A stretch of DNA of 15,395 nucleotides from an uncultured Clostridium sp. (lineage in GTDB: Bacteria; Bacillota; Clostridia; TANB77; CAG-508): positions 1 to 15,395 of the forward strand of contig USFC01000038.1 of NCBI GenBank assembly GCA_900553865.1. Reading direction: 5' to 3'. The notes below the pieces were generated by a model. The model saw only the letters and a program-made list of their open reading frames with translations, did not search any database and had not been told where the DNA came from. The position numbers and the translations under genes are program-made. This document shows, one piece after another, positions 1 through 6,167 of this stretch (position 1 is its first letter; every line of letters begins with the position of its first letter).

Positions 1-106
1 AATTTAGTGCTAATAAATAAAAATTTTTAAGACATTTTCAAAAATGATTGACAGACAAATTACTAAATTTATTTTACATAATTCTTACACGTTTCCCCTT
101 TTTGTA

Positions 107-134
107 ACATTTTTCGTCTTTTTTTCATAATATA
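107..134 (+). promoter_or_regulatory. Putative sporulation-sigma promoter of the cotJ operon
   Basis: An AC at 107-108 is followed 17 bases later by CATAATATA (126-134), which fits the sigma-K pattern AC-N16/17-CATANNNTA. The CATA block also partly fits a sigma-E -10. It lies about 40 bp before the cotJA start. Mother-cell sigma control is known for cotJ in Bacillus subtilis (sigma-E). Which factor applies here cannot be decided from sequence, and AT-rich DNA gives such matches by chance. Confidence 0.35.
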
Positions 135-172
135 TACTATAAATCTTTTAAATTAAAAAGGAGGCTTTAAAC

Positions 173-526
173 ATGTATAATTGTAAATACAAAAGATGCT
201 GCTGCCAAAATAATTTTGACCAAAATGTTTTAGAAACAATTTGCAATAATTATGGTGTTGCAGCTGATTATTATACAATAAATGATGATAATTCATGTAA
301 TTGTGGTTTTGAACAAGGCGAATCTGTATTCCCTCAAAATCCTTTACTTGCACAAAGTTATGTTCCTATTCAAACAATGGATAAAACTTTCACTCCATGT
401 GTTGGTCTAAAAATGGGAACTATTTTTCCTGAACTTGTTAGTCCATATTCACCATGTCAATCTGTTGAGGAAAATGCTTTTATAAAAGCTATGAACACTA
501 TTGGAGAGGGGTGTAACAAATGTTAG
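173..526 (+). CDS. cotJA: Spore coat protein CotJA
   Basis: First gene of the cotJ operon; CotJA is a small spore-coat component needed with CotJC for assembly of that coat sublayer in the mother cell. The protein has 117 residues, longer than the roughly 80 of Bacillus CotJA. The recognisable core is about residues 58-105 (AQSYVPIQTMDKTF, then GLKMGTIFPELVSPYSP), which is the CotJA signature. The first 45 residues are cysteine-rich, with CCC at residues 9-11 and further single cysteines, and look like an added low-complexity head. The start is set by AGGAGG at 160-165, eight bases before the ATG. The stop overlaps the cotJB start by 7 bp, so the two genes are probably translationally coupled. 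No damage is visible in this gene. Confidence 0.93.
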   Translation: MYNCKYKRCCCQNNFDQNVLETICNNYGVAADYYTINDDNSCNCGFEQGESVFPQNPLLAQSYVPIQTMDKTFTPCVGLKMGTIFPELVSPYSPCQSVEENAFIKAMNTIGEGCNKC

Positions 527-1071
527 AAAATGAAAATAGAAATTGTAGCTGTGGCTGCAATTGTAATTGTAATAATAACTATATGATGAATAATAATGCT
601 AATATGATGGTAGAAAATACTGATTATCCTAATGCTATTCCTACAACTGCTGGAATTGGTGGAAATCAAAATAATAATAATAATTGTTGCCGTACTTCAA
701 GTTGCAACACTACTCCAAGAATTCCAGTTTACTCTTACGAATTTACTAATATTGGAGCTGAGGAAACTTGTGAAAAAGAACAAGAAACCAGAGAAGAAAT
801 GCTTCAAAAAATTCGTTGTTTAAAATTTGCAATTGTAGAGCTTGCAGAATATTTAGATACTCACGAAGATGATGAAAAAGCTCTTCGTCTTCATAGAGAA
901 TATGCTACAAGACTTAATGAATTAATGGAACAATATCAAAAGGCATTTGGACCTCTTACTATAGCTTGCCCATGTAATAAATGGAGATGGCTTGAAGGAC
1001 CATGGCCTTCGTTTATTTTGGGAGTAACTACTTATCTACAATTTTTTAGTTTATCTAATAAGAAAAACTAG
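520..1071 (+). CDS. cotJB: Spore coat protein CotJB, C terminus displaced by element 1
   Basis: Second gene of the cotJ operon. The CotJB core runs from about residue 91 (REEMLQKIRCLKFAIVELAEYLDTH) to a GPWP at 160-163. Residues 1-90 are an Asn/Cys-rich extension (Cys at 9, 11, 13, 15, 17, 56, 57, 62) absent from the 87-residue B. subtilis protein. Native sequence ends at 1009. The last 20 codons (after GPWP) are read from element 1 and do not resemble CotJB. The missing end is found at 5174-5200: joining at the shared TGGCCTT gives GPWPWERGNF and a stop overlapping the cotJC ATG, for a 169-residue product. WPW followed by an acidic residue is typical of clostridial CotJB ends. The displaced form may still be made and partly functional, since only six or seven residues are lost. 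Confidence 0.92.
   Translation: MLENENRNCSCGCNCNCNNNYMMNNNANMMVENTDYPNAIPTTAGIGGNQNNNNNCCRTSSCNTTPRIPVYSYEFTNIGAEETCEKEQETREEMLQKIRCLKFAIVELAEYLDTHEDDEKALRLHREYATRLNELMEQYQKAFGPLTIACPCNKWRWLEGPWPSFILGVTTYLQFFSLSNKKN
989..1024 (+). other. attL of element 1
   Basis: Left host-element junction. Host cotJB sequence (GGACCA) meets the shared TGGCCTT at 1003-1009, then the element arm GTTTATTTTGGG at 1011-1022. That arm is the inverted counterpart of CCCAAAGCAAAC at the other end (10 of 12 positions). Confidence 0.8.
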
Positions 1072-1120
1072 AGAAAAAATGTGAAATTTTTATAATTTTT
1101 TTTTAAATTTTTTGCATATT

Positions 1121-1209
1121 GTTTAAGCAAAAAATATTGAAAAATAAAGACTTGGACAAGTTTGGTTTTCTATAGTTTAAGACACTATTGAAATAATCGT
1201 GGCTTAAAC
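1121..1209. other. Non-coding left end of element 1 with repeated GTTTAAG motif and hairpins
   Basis: The 285 bp between the cotJB stop and the next gene hold no convincing ORF. GTTTAAGC occurs at 1121-1128. GTTTAAGACAC (1175-1185) pairs with GTGGCTTAAAC (1199-1209) in an 11-bp stem with one mismatch and a 13-nt loop. ACTTG at 1150-1154 pairs with CAAGT at 1157-1161. These could be recombinase or regulator sites near the end of the element, or a structured RNA; nothing decides this. Confidence 0.35.
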
Positions 1210-1287
1210 ATGAAAAAATGATGTAAGAAAAATTCATTTAGAATTTGAAAATATAATGAAAGAATATGATAAAATTTAAATAGCTAG

Positions 1288-1322
1288 CTAGAAAAGAGAA
1301 AACAAAATTTTCTCTTTTCTAG
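1288..1322 (-). terminator. Terminator downstream of the element 1 minus-strand gene
   Basis: A perfect 15-bp stem, CTAGAAAAGAGAAAA (1288-1302) with its complement at 1308-1322 and a 5-nt loop. It lies 35 bp past the stop of the minus-strand gene. On the plus strand it is followed by TTTTGCTT, so it may also stop transcription arriving from cotJAB. Confidence 0.7.
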
Positions 1323-1356
1323 TTTTGCTTGAGTATTAGTCAGTTTAAAAATAATA

Positions 1357-1947
1357 TCAATGAATAATGTGAGACCATCTTTTGCAATCACTTGCATCAT
1401 TCAGTCCCCCACAACATACAGTATTGCATGTTTTACAACTTTTTCCGATTAGTTCAATTAATTCCGTAGTTTTTTGTTGGATTGTATTATTTCTCATTAA
1501 TGATATTGGTTCATAATGTGCAATAATATCATGATAACTTTCTGTTGTATATACTTTAAACTTGAAAAATGCAAATCTGCGTGCATCAGGATGATTGGTA
1601 ACTTGATATCCTTTTTCATTATAATGGATACCATCCATATCTATTGTATAGTTACCTATTTTCTCTGGATTATCATAATCGGAAATTAGCAAATTGTTTT
1701 CTATGCTGTTATATGCTACAACATAGCGAAATTTGTCATATCCTCTTTCTTGATCATCTATAATCCTTGGGAGTCTCTCATTTAAACAGCCTGATTTTAT
1801 CTGTTTTTTCATATTGCTATATTCTTCTTCAGTTACATGACAAACTATTATTGGATTTGCTTTCCTATATTGTTCATCAATAAAATCATATAAAGACATA
1901 TTTAATTCTTTGTCTTCATTTTCAAACATGACAATTATTTTACCCAT
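1357..1947 (-). CDS. Hypothetical protein, Cys-rich C terminus (element 1 cargo)
   Basis: A 196-residue protein that I do not recognise. It has no signal peptide or membrane span and looks soluble and acidic. The C terminus has five closely spaced cysteines (about C171, C174, C178, C179, C188; pattern C-x2-C-x3-CC-x8-C), which could bind a metal or form disulfides. The start is supported by AAGGAGG about 10 bases upstream on the minus strand. It has its own promoter (2055-2083) and terminator (1288-1322), so it is a single-gene unit pointing away from the rest of element 1, as accessory cargo genes often do. Its promoter and leader are related to those of another unrelated gene at 13790-14266. 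A defence or toxin role is possible but unsupported. Confidence 0.75.
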   Translation of the reverse strand: MGKIIVMFENEDKELNMSLYDFIDEQYRKANPIIVCHVTEEEYSNMKKQIKSGCLNERLPRIIDDQERGYDKFRYVVAYNSIENNLLISDYDNPEKIGNYTIDMDGIHYNEKGYQVTNHPDARRFAFFKFKVYTTESYHDIIAHYEPISLMRNNTIQQKTTELIELIGKSCKTCNTVCCGGLNDASDCKRWSHIIH

Positions 1948-2054
1948 AATTTTTCCTCCTTGTCAATTGACTTTCCATAGTGCATTGTTAATAGTTACTC
2001 TATATTAAACTCCATAGGTTGCATAAAGGAGATTATTAAATTAAAACTGTAAAG

Positions 2055-2083
2055 ATTTTACCATATTTCCGCGAAAATTTCAA
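2055..2083 (-). promoter_or_regulatory. Promoter of the element 1 minus-strand gene
   Basis: Read on the minus strand: TTGAAA (2083-2078), 17-bp spacer, TAAAAT (2060-2055), with TATGG just before the -10 giving an extended -10. The start codon is 107 bp downstream, leaving a leader of about 100 nt. Confidence 0.65.
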
Positions 2084-2095
2084 CTGAAACTCGCG
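2070..2095. promoter_or_regulatory. Dyad over the -35, candidate operator
   Basis: CGCGA at 2070-2074 mirrors TCGCG at 2091-2095, and inside them TTTCA (2078-2082) mirrors TGAAA (2085-2089). The nested dyad covers the minus-strand -35 box and lies 43 bp from the -35 of the divergent BRO gene, so one bound protein could influence both genes. Confidence 0.45.
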
Positions 2096-2137
2096 ACTTT
2101 GATTTAGTAAATAATTTGAATATTTTTATAAAGTCCA

Positions 2138-2166
2138 TTGACATAATTGTAAATATATTATAAAAT
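2138..2166 (+). promoter_or_regulatory. Promoter of the BRO-N gene
   Basis: TTGACA (2138-2143), 17-bp spacer, TAAAAT (2161-2166): a near-consensus housekeeping promoter 48 bp before the ATG at 2214. Confidence 0.65.
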
Positions 2167-2213
2167 ACAAACAAAAGTTTTATAAGATTATAACAAGAAA
2201 GGATGGCGGTTAA

Positions 2214-3086
2214 ATGGAAAGTAATAAATTAGAAACAATTTCAAATCTTTTTGAAGGAAAAGAAATAAGAAGTGTATGGGATTCCGAAAAGGAAGATTAT
2301 TATTTTAGTGTTATTGATGTTATTGGTGCACTAACAGATAGCAATATTCCTAAAAGATATTGGTCTGATTTGAAAAGAAAATTAGATGAAGAAGGTAGCC
2401 AACTGTACGAAAATATCGTACGTTTGAAAATGAAAGCAATTGATGGTAAATTAAGAGAAACTGATACATTAGATACTAAAGGAATTTTAAGATTAATAGA
2501 ATCTGTACCAAGTCCAAAAGCTGAACCATTTAAACTTTGGCTTGCTCAAATGGGAAATGAAAGAATAGATGAAATCTTTGATCCAGAAATCGCTATAAAT
2601 AGAGCTATAGACTACTATAGAAGTAGAGGCTATGATGATAAATGGATTGAAGCACGATTAAAAGGTATTTTAGATAGAAGAAAATTAACAGATGTATGGA
2701 AAGCAAACGGGATCAAACAAAATTACGAGTATGCTATATTAACCAACGAAATTTATCAAAGCTGGTCTGGAATGAAAGCAAGTGAATACAAAAATTATAA
2801 AAATATTAGGAAAGAGTCATTAAGAGATAATATGACAGATGTTGAAGTTGCTCTAACAGATTTAGGAGAAATAGCTACAAGAGAACTGGCAAAAGAACAC
2901 AAACCTTATGGACTAGAAGAAAATAGAAAAGTAGCCAATATGGGTGGTAATGTTGCAAAAGTTGCAAGAGATGATTTAGAGAAAAAATTAGGAAAAACTG
3001 TTATTAGCAGTAAAAATGCATTAAAATATAAATACTTAGACTCAAAAAAAGTAGAAAAAAACAATATATTAAAAGATAAAAATTAA
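2214..3086 (+). CDS. BRO-N domain protein, phage antirepressor-like
   Basis: A 290-residue protein of the BRO/antirepressor group found in phages and integrative elements. The N-terminal BRO-N domain spans about residues 10-115: FEGKEIRSVWDSEKEDYYFSVIDV, then a helical part ending in LDTKGILRLIESVPSPKAEPFKLWLAQMG written here in two pieces of the same stretch. The C-terminal part (about 120-280) is charged and helical and fits the long-form BRO-N proteins of Clostridia; it also recalls the C-terminal region of DinD-like proteins. Members bind DNA or repressors and can switch phage or element gene expression. AAAGGA about 10 bases upstream supports the start. It is the only likely regulator in element 1, so a role in controlling the recombinase is plausible but inferred. 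It is not adjacent to a visible repressor gene. Confidence 0.8.
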   Translation: MESNKLETISNLFEGKEIRSVWDSEKEDYYFSVIDVIGALTDSNIPKRYWSDLKRKLDEEGSQLYENIVRLKMKAIDGKLRETDTLDTKGILRLIESVPSPKAEPFKLWLAQMGNERIDEIFDPEIAINRAIDYYRSRGYDDKWIEARLKGILDRRKLTDVWKANGIKQNYEYAILTNEIYQSWSGMKASEYKNYKNIRKESLRDNMTDVEVALTDLGEIATRELAKEHKPYGLEENRKVANMGGNVAKVARDDLEKKLGKTVISSKNALKYKYLDSKKVEKNNILKDKN

Positions 3087-3166
3087 CAAAAGAGCCACAA
3101 ACATTTACATAACTAAATATATTATAACATTAAGTCAAATAGCATTTACTTTTCCCCTAAAAAAAA

Positions 3167-3195
3167 TTTACATTAACCAAAAATGAAACTATAAT
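3167..3195 (+). promoter_or_regulatory. Promoter of the small ORF-recombinase 1 transcript
   Basis: TTTACA (3167-3172), 17-bp spacer, TATAAT (3190-3195). Transcription would begin near 3202, about 175 nt before the small ORF at 3378. No convincing sigma-E or sigma-K promoter was seen in this gap. Confidence 0.55.
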
Positions 3196-3204
3196 GCAAA
3201 CAAA

Positions 3205-3340
3205 TAGATTTATAGAAAAATCTATAGAACAACCATGCATAAAAATTGTAAACACTTTTTGAACTATTATTCTACCTTTTTTGGTAGAGTTTTTGCATTT
3301 TAAAAAAAAGGCAAAATCTACTTTTTTAAGTGGATTTTTT
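3205..3340 (+). promoter_or_regulatory. Structured leader with two tandem terminator-like hairpins
   Basis: Within the predicted leader: TAGATTT (3205-3211) pairs with AAATCTA (3218-3224); TCTACC (3271-3276) pairs with GGTAGA (3283-3288) followed by five T; AAATCTACTT (3314-3323) pairs with AAGTGGATTT (3328-3337), one G-U, TTTT loop, followed by TTTATTTTG. The last two look like intrinsic terminators placed between promoter and ORF. They may end a separate RNA of about 140 nt or attenuate the recombinase transcript. The 291 bp from 3087 to 3377 otherwise hold no gene. Confidence 0.55.
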
Positions 3341-3377
3341 ATTTTGTTCTTAATATATATTAATAGAGGTGGCTTTG

Positions 3378-3515
3378 ATGGTAGAAAAAATAAAAGAAAC
3401 ATACACTAAAGATGGAAAAGACTTAACAGAGCTAATACAAGAGTGGATAAACGAAAATACATCAATTTTATATTGTAATTATGAAGAAAAAAATATAAAA
3501 TATCAATGTAGATAA
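3378..3515 (+). CDS. 45-residue protein upstream of recombinase 1
   Basis: A short ORF with a GAGGTGG ribosome site at 3366-3372 and an ATG at 3378. The product starts MVEKIKETYTKDGKDLTELI and is charged, with two cysteines near the end. I do not recognise a family. It stops 37 bp before the recombinase start and probably shares its mRNA. Element 2 has the same arrangement (49-codon ORF before its recombinase), although the two peptides are not alike. Small proteins encoded beside serine integrases are sometimes recombination directionality factors (SprB of SP-beta is about 58 residues); this is a positional inference only. Confidence 0.6.
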   Translation: MVEKIKETYTKDGKDLTELIQEWINENTSILYCNYEEKNIKYQCR

Positions 3516-3517
3516 GT

Positions 3518-3533
3518 AGTTATTTAAATAACT
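3518..3533. promoter_or_regulatory. 16-bp perfect palindrome before recombinase 1
   Basis: AGTTATTTAAATAACT is a perfect palindrome between the small ORF stop and the recombinase ribosome site (3541-3547). It could be an operator or a weak RNA hairpin limiting translation of the recombinase. Confidence 0.4.
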
Positions 3534-3552
3534 CTAAGACAAGGAGGTAATA

Positions 3553-5151
3553 ATGCAAGAGTTATATAATAACTATTTTAACATATTAGATGATAGAATA
3601 TGGAAAGTTGCAATATATGCCAGATTATCCCGTGAAGACGAAAAAGATGAGAAATATAAAGGTCAATCTGAAAGTATTGAAAATCAAATTAAATACTTAA
3701 AATCTATAGTTACTACAAAAGGTTGGATTTTAGTTGATATTTACAAAGATGATGGCTACACAGGAACTAATTTTGATAGACCAGATTTTAAAAGAATGCT
3801 AGATGACATAGATAACGGAAAAATTAATCTTGTAATAACAAAAGATTTATCAAGGCTAGGAAGAGATTACATAGAAACAGGAATGTATATTGAAAAAATA
3901 TTTCCATCAAAGAATATTAGATATATTGCAGTAAATGACAATGTAGATACATTTGACAAAAGAAATTCCAATAATGATATGACACCATTTAAAGCAGTAA
4001 TAAATGATATGTATGCAAAAGATACTTCAAACAAAGTAAGGTCAACAATACTTACAAAAGCTATAGCAGGAGAATGTATAAAAGCATTTTTACCTTATGG
4101 ATATAAAAAAAATCAAACAAATAAAAATAAAATATTAGTAGATGAAAATGTTGCTAAAAATGTAAAGCTGATATTTGATTTATATAAGTCTGGAAAATCC
4201 AAAACGGAAATAGCTAAAGAATTGAATAAATTAGAAATTTCAACACCTCTAAAATATAAACAAGAAACTACAAACTATTACAACCCAAATTCAAATGCAA
4301 CTTACAAATGGAATAGCACAGTTATAAATAAAATATTGAGAAACCCTATTTATGTAGGAGATTTAGTTCAATTACAATATAACAAAGTAAATTATAAAAT
4401 AAAGAAAATCAAAAAAGTTCCTGAAGAAGAACAAATTGTAATTTCAAATAATCATGAGGCAATTATAGATAGAAACACATTTAATACTGTTCAAGAAATG
4501 CTTAATAAACAGACAAATGAATGGAATTATTCTAATAGAAAAAATCATTTATTAACAGGGCTAGTTTTTTGCAAATGTAGTAGTCGAATTACATACAACA
4601 AAAATCATGGAAAAGTTTTTAGATGTGTTTGTTCCAGCTATAAAAAATATGGAAGTGAGTTTTGCTCTAATATTCATTTAAAAGAAGCGGAACTTTTAGA
4701 AATGGTTTCAAGCTCATTAAAGAAAAATATAAATATATATTTAAATTTAAAAGACTTAAAGTATCCTGTAATAGTAGTAAAAGATAATAAAACCCAAGAA
4801 TTAGCAAAATTATCTAAAAAGAAAGAAGAAATTAATAAAACAATAGCTAATTTATATGAAGATAGGATATCTTCTACTATTTCGTTAGAAACATTTAAAG
4901 TTTTAATAAAAAAATATGAAAAGCAAAAAAAAGAATTAGATATGAAAATATCAGCAATTCCAAAAAACAAAGAATGTGTGCAAGATTCAAAATTAACTTC
5001 TAAAGAATTAGAAGAAACAATGAAACAATTACTAAAATTTGATACTATAAATGAAGAAAATAAAAGCTTAGTTTTCAAATTAATAGATAAAATTATAATA
5101 GATGATGATAAAATTACTATAAAATATAAATTTAATAATTTAGAGCTATAA
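3553..5151 (+). CDS. Large serine recombinase, TndX-like (integrase of element 1)
   Basis: Expected to catalyse integration and excision of element 1 by serine-mediated double-strand exchange. The 532-residue length fits large serine recombinases. The resolvase-type catalytic domain spans about residues 17-165: VAIYARLSRED with nucleophile Ser26, DGYTGTNFDRPDF and ITKDLSRLGRDYIETG are motifs shared with TndX-type recombinases. The recombinase domain follows, with LPYGYKK at about 180 and ILRNPIYVGDL at about 260-270. A zinc ribbon at about 338-378 has paired cysteines (FCKCSS, RCVCSS and FCSNIH). A charged coiled coil fills about 415-480. AAGGAGG at 3541-3547 supports the start. The stop lies 22 bp from the crossover at the right end. 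No catalytic residue is visibly missing, so it should be active. Its att dinucleotide is inferred to be TG. Confidence 0.93.
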   Translation: MQELYNNYFNILDDRIWKVAIYARLSREDEKDEKYKGQSESIENQIKYLKSIVTTKGWILVDIYKDDGYTGTNFDRPDFKRMLDDIDNGKINLVITKDLSRLGRDYIETGMYIEKIFPSKNIRYIAVNDNVDTFDKRNSNNDMTPFKAVINDMYAKDTSNKVRSTILTKAIAGECIKAFLPYGYKKNQTNKNKILVDENVAKNVKLIFDLYKSGKSKTEIAKELNKLEISTPLKYKQETTNYYNPNSNATYKWNSTVINKILRNPIYVGDLVQLQYNKVNYKIKKIKKVPEEEQIVISNNHEAIIDRNTFNTVQEMLNKQTNEWNYSNRKNHLLTGLVFCKCSSRITYNKNHGKVFRCVCSSYKKYGSEFCSNIHLKEAELLEMVSSSLKKNINIYLNLKDLKYPVIVVKDNKTQELAKLSKKKEEINKTIANLYEDRISSTISLETFKVLIKKYEKQKKELDMKISAIPKNKECVQDSKLTSKELEETMKQLLKFDTINEENKSLVFKLIDKIIIDDDKITIKYKFNNLEL

Positions 5152-5152
5152 T

Positions 5153-5183
5153 TCCCCCAAAGCAAACCAAGGGTGGCCTTGGG
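5153..5183 (+). other. attR of element 1
   Basis: Right element-host junction. The element arm CCCAAAGCAAAC (5156-5167) and AAGG (5168-5171 region) lead into the shared TGGCCTT (5174-5180), then host sequence GGGAAAGG of the cotJB tail. Confidence 0.8.
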
Positions 5184-5200
5184 AAAGGGGGAATTTTTAA
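5174..5200 (+). pseudogene. cotJB: Detached 3' end of cotJB
   Basis: TGG CCT TGG GAA AGG GGG AAT TTT TAA read in the frame continued from 1003-1005 encodes WPWERGNF and a stop. It has no start of its own in this frame and is only useful after element 1 leaves. The stop shares one base with the cotJC ATG at 5200, so restored cotJB and cotJC would be translationally coupled, and AAAGGGGG in this tail is also the cotJC ribosome site. Confidence 0.85.
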
Positions 5201-5481
5201 TGTGGACTTATAATAAAGTATTACAATACCCAATTAATATAAAATGTCCAAATCCTAGACTTGCTAAATATATAATTTCTCAATATGGTGGCCCTGATGG
5301 AGAACTTGCTGCTTCTCTTCGTTATTTATCTCAAAGATTTGCTATGCCAGATGAAAATGCAAAAGCAATTTTAAATGATATAGGTACAGAAGAATATGTT
5401 CCAAAAAGGTTATCAATCAAATATAATGAAACAGGCACCCTTTCGAGAGTGTCTGTTTCAATCTGCTGTTTTACATTATAA
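5200..5481 (+). CDS. cotJC: Spore coat manganese-catalase-like protein CotJC, N-terminal part
   Basis: Third gene of the operon, interrupted by element 2. Native codons are 5200-5394 (residues 1-65), and the remaining 28 codons come from the element. The start is the ATG at 5200 (MWTYNKVLQYPINIKCPNP), which matches the conserved CotJC N terminus; the longer reading from 5173 begins in element 1 and the cotJB tail. Glu35 in GPDGELAASLRYLSQRF aligns with the first metal ligand of manganese catalases. The fragment ends at DIGTEE, at Glu65, the glutamate of the E-x-x-H ligand pair; the histidine lies beyond the element. The protein cannot fold as a four-helix di-metal enzyme in this form. The other part is at 10157-10570. 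Confidence 0.93.
   Translation: MWTYNKVLQYPINIKCPNPRLAKYIISQYGGPDGELAASLRYLSQRFAMPDENAKAILNDIGTEEYVPKRLSIKYNETGTLSRVSVSICCFTL
5383..5417 (+). other. attL of element 2
   Basis: Host cotJC (GGTACAGAA) meets the shared GAA at 5392-5394, followed by the element inner arm TATGTTCC (5395-5402) and outer arm TTATCAAT (5410-5417). Both arms recur inverted at the other end. Confidence 0.8.
5428..5459 (-). terminator. Terminator of the element 2 minus-strand gene
   Basis: GAAACAGGCACCCT (5428-5441) pairs with AGAGTGTCTGTTTC (5446-5459) around a TTCG tetraloop, with one mismatch and one G-U. On the minus strand it follows the stop at 5476 and is succeeded by a T-rich tail (TTATATTTG). On the plus strand it would stop transcription from the cotJC fragment. 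Confidence 0.7.
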
Positions 5482-5790
5482 ACCGATTTCCTGTAAAGCC
5501 ATATCGTGATTCCAAAGTTTATAAGTAAAGTTCTTCATAGATTCTCTCCGATTATGTGTAGGAGTAGAAATTTCTTCTCCCCATTCATACGGAGCGGATG
5601 ATGAAAATACATACCATACATAAGAACCGCCGTAGCCACATTTGGTTTCAGAAGTGAAAAGATGTACATAAATGCTTCCAGTGTTAACTGTAATGCCAAC
5701 TCTGTCCTTCTTTTTAAAAATGTTAAAATCGTGTCCTTCTTCCATAAGATGATTGACGAGTTCCATTGTTCTCTGCTGCAGTGCTGTCAT
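5476..5790 (-). CDS. Hypothetical protein (element 2 cargo)
   Basis: A 104-residue protein that I do not recognise. It has an N-terminal helix (MTALQQRTMELVNHLMEEGH) and a central beta-rich part with several aromatic residues (GGSYVWYVFSSSAPYEW), and no membrane span or signal peptide. The start follows AGGAGG on the minus strand. It has its own promoter (5838-5866, minus) and terminator (5428-5459), and its stop overlaps the end of the aberrant cotJC frame by 6 bp. Placement at the extreme left of the element, divergent from rep and the integrase, is typical of a cargo gene. Its G+C appears slightly higher than that of its neighbours. Confidence 0.7.
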   Translation of the reverse strand: MTALQQRTMELVNHLMEEGHDFNIFKKKDRVGITVNTGSIYVHLFTSETKCGYGGSYVWYVFSSSAPYEWGEEISTPTHNRRESMKNFTYKLWNHDMALQEIGL

Positions 5791-5837
5791 AACTATATCC
5801 TCCTAATTTATAAGCATTTGCTAGTAAAACTAATATA

Positions 5838-5866
5838 ATTATACCACAAATTATGTAAAATAGCAA
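5838..5866 (-). promoter_or_regulatory. Promoter of the element 2 minus-strand gene
   Basis: On the minus strand: TTGCTA (5866-5861), 17-bp spacer, TATAAT (5843-5838), with TGTGG giving an extended -10. The start codon is 48 bp further on. Confidence 0.65.
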
Positions 5867-5994
5867 GTTTGATATAGCCCCCCAATATTACCAGTGGAGT
5901 GTCTATGAGCTAAAAAAGTCGCATATAAGCACCTCCGTAGTCCTAGGTTAAATAGATATTTCAATAGTTTGGTGTGGTTGATATAAGAAAACAC

Positions 5995-6023
5995 TAGACA
6001 ATACAGACTTTCTGTGTTATAAT
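5995..6023 (+). promoter_or_regulatory. Promoter of the rep leader transcript
   Basis: TAGACA (5995-6000), 17-bp spacer, TATAAT (6018-6023), with TGT directly before the -10 (extended -10). Transcription would start near 6030, giving a leader of about 310 nt before rep. Confidence 0.65.
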
Positions 6024-6034
6024 CTCAAATGAAA

Positions 6035-6105
6035 TAAAAAAAGAGTAGCTGGAACTACTCTTAATTTGAAATATTGCGTATGCAACATTCAATAGATTTA
6101 ACTAT
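6035..6105 (-). ncRNA. Antisense RNA to the rep leader (candidate copy-number control RNA)
   Basis: Predicted from parts: a minus-strand promoter at 6112-6140 and a minus-strand intrinsic terminator in which AAGAGTAG (6041-6048) pairs with CTACTCTT (6055-6062), 6-nt loop, followed on the minus strand by seven T. The RNA would be about 70 nt, with a second small hairpin (TTGC/GCAA near 6075-6086). It would be fully complementary to the start of the rep leader. Promoter, short RNA, terminator and overlap with the target leader match plasmid countertranscript RNAs such as those of the pT181 and pIP501 groups. No sequence homology to a named RNA is claimed. Confidence 0.6.
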
Positions 6106-6111
6106 GATTAG

Positions 6112-6140
6112 ATATTATCATAAAATGTATTATTTGTCAA
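6112..6140 (-). promoter_or_regulatory. Promoter of the antisense RNA
   Basis: On the minus strand: TTGACA (6140-6135), 17-bp spacer, TAATAT (6117-6112), with TGA before the -10. It is stronger than the opposing rep promoter by consensus, as expected for an inhibitor RNA. Confidence 0.65.
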
Positions 6141-6167
6141 GTAAAATTGGCTCTTATTTTGAGTGTT

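Larger units (their letters stand above)
1004..5174 (+). mobile_element. Element 1: serine-recombinase integrative element in cotJB
   Basis: About 4171 bp bounded by TGGCCTT direct repeats at 1003-1009 and 5174-5180. Sequence outside the repeats joins into an intact cotJB 3' end. Sequence inside joins into a palindromic attP-like site with arms CCCAAAGCAAAC (5156-5167) and GTTTATTTTGGG (1011-1022), equidistant from a central TG. It carries a minus-strand hypothetical gene, a BRO-N protein, a 45-codon ORF and a TndX-like recombinase next to the right end, the usual place for an integrase. No replication, conjugation or capsid gene is present, so it is either a minimal integrative element or one that depends on a helper. 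Boundaries are exact only to within the 7-bp repeat. Confidence 0.88.

Noticed and set aside
632..823. 63-codon ORF inside cotJB
   Set aside because: Out-of-frame shadow of the Asn-rich repeat codons of cotJB, with no ribosome site.
3157..3402. 81-codon minus-strand ORF over the recombinase 1 leader
   Set aside because: Low-complexity translation of T-rich terminators with no ribosome site. The plus-strand hairpins explain the sequence.
4674..5165. 163-codon minus-strand ORF inside recombinase 1
   Set aside because: Antisense shadow of a well-supported coding sequence. The hydrophobic Ser/Phe-rich translation is typical of reversed AT-rich genes.
5173..5199. cotJC starting at the upstream ATG of the same frame (5173)
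   Set aside because: That ATG-like start arises at the element junction and overlaps the cotJB tail. The conserved CotJC N terminus and the ribosome site point to 5200.
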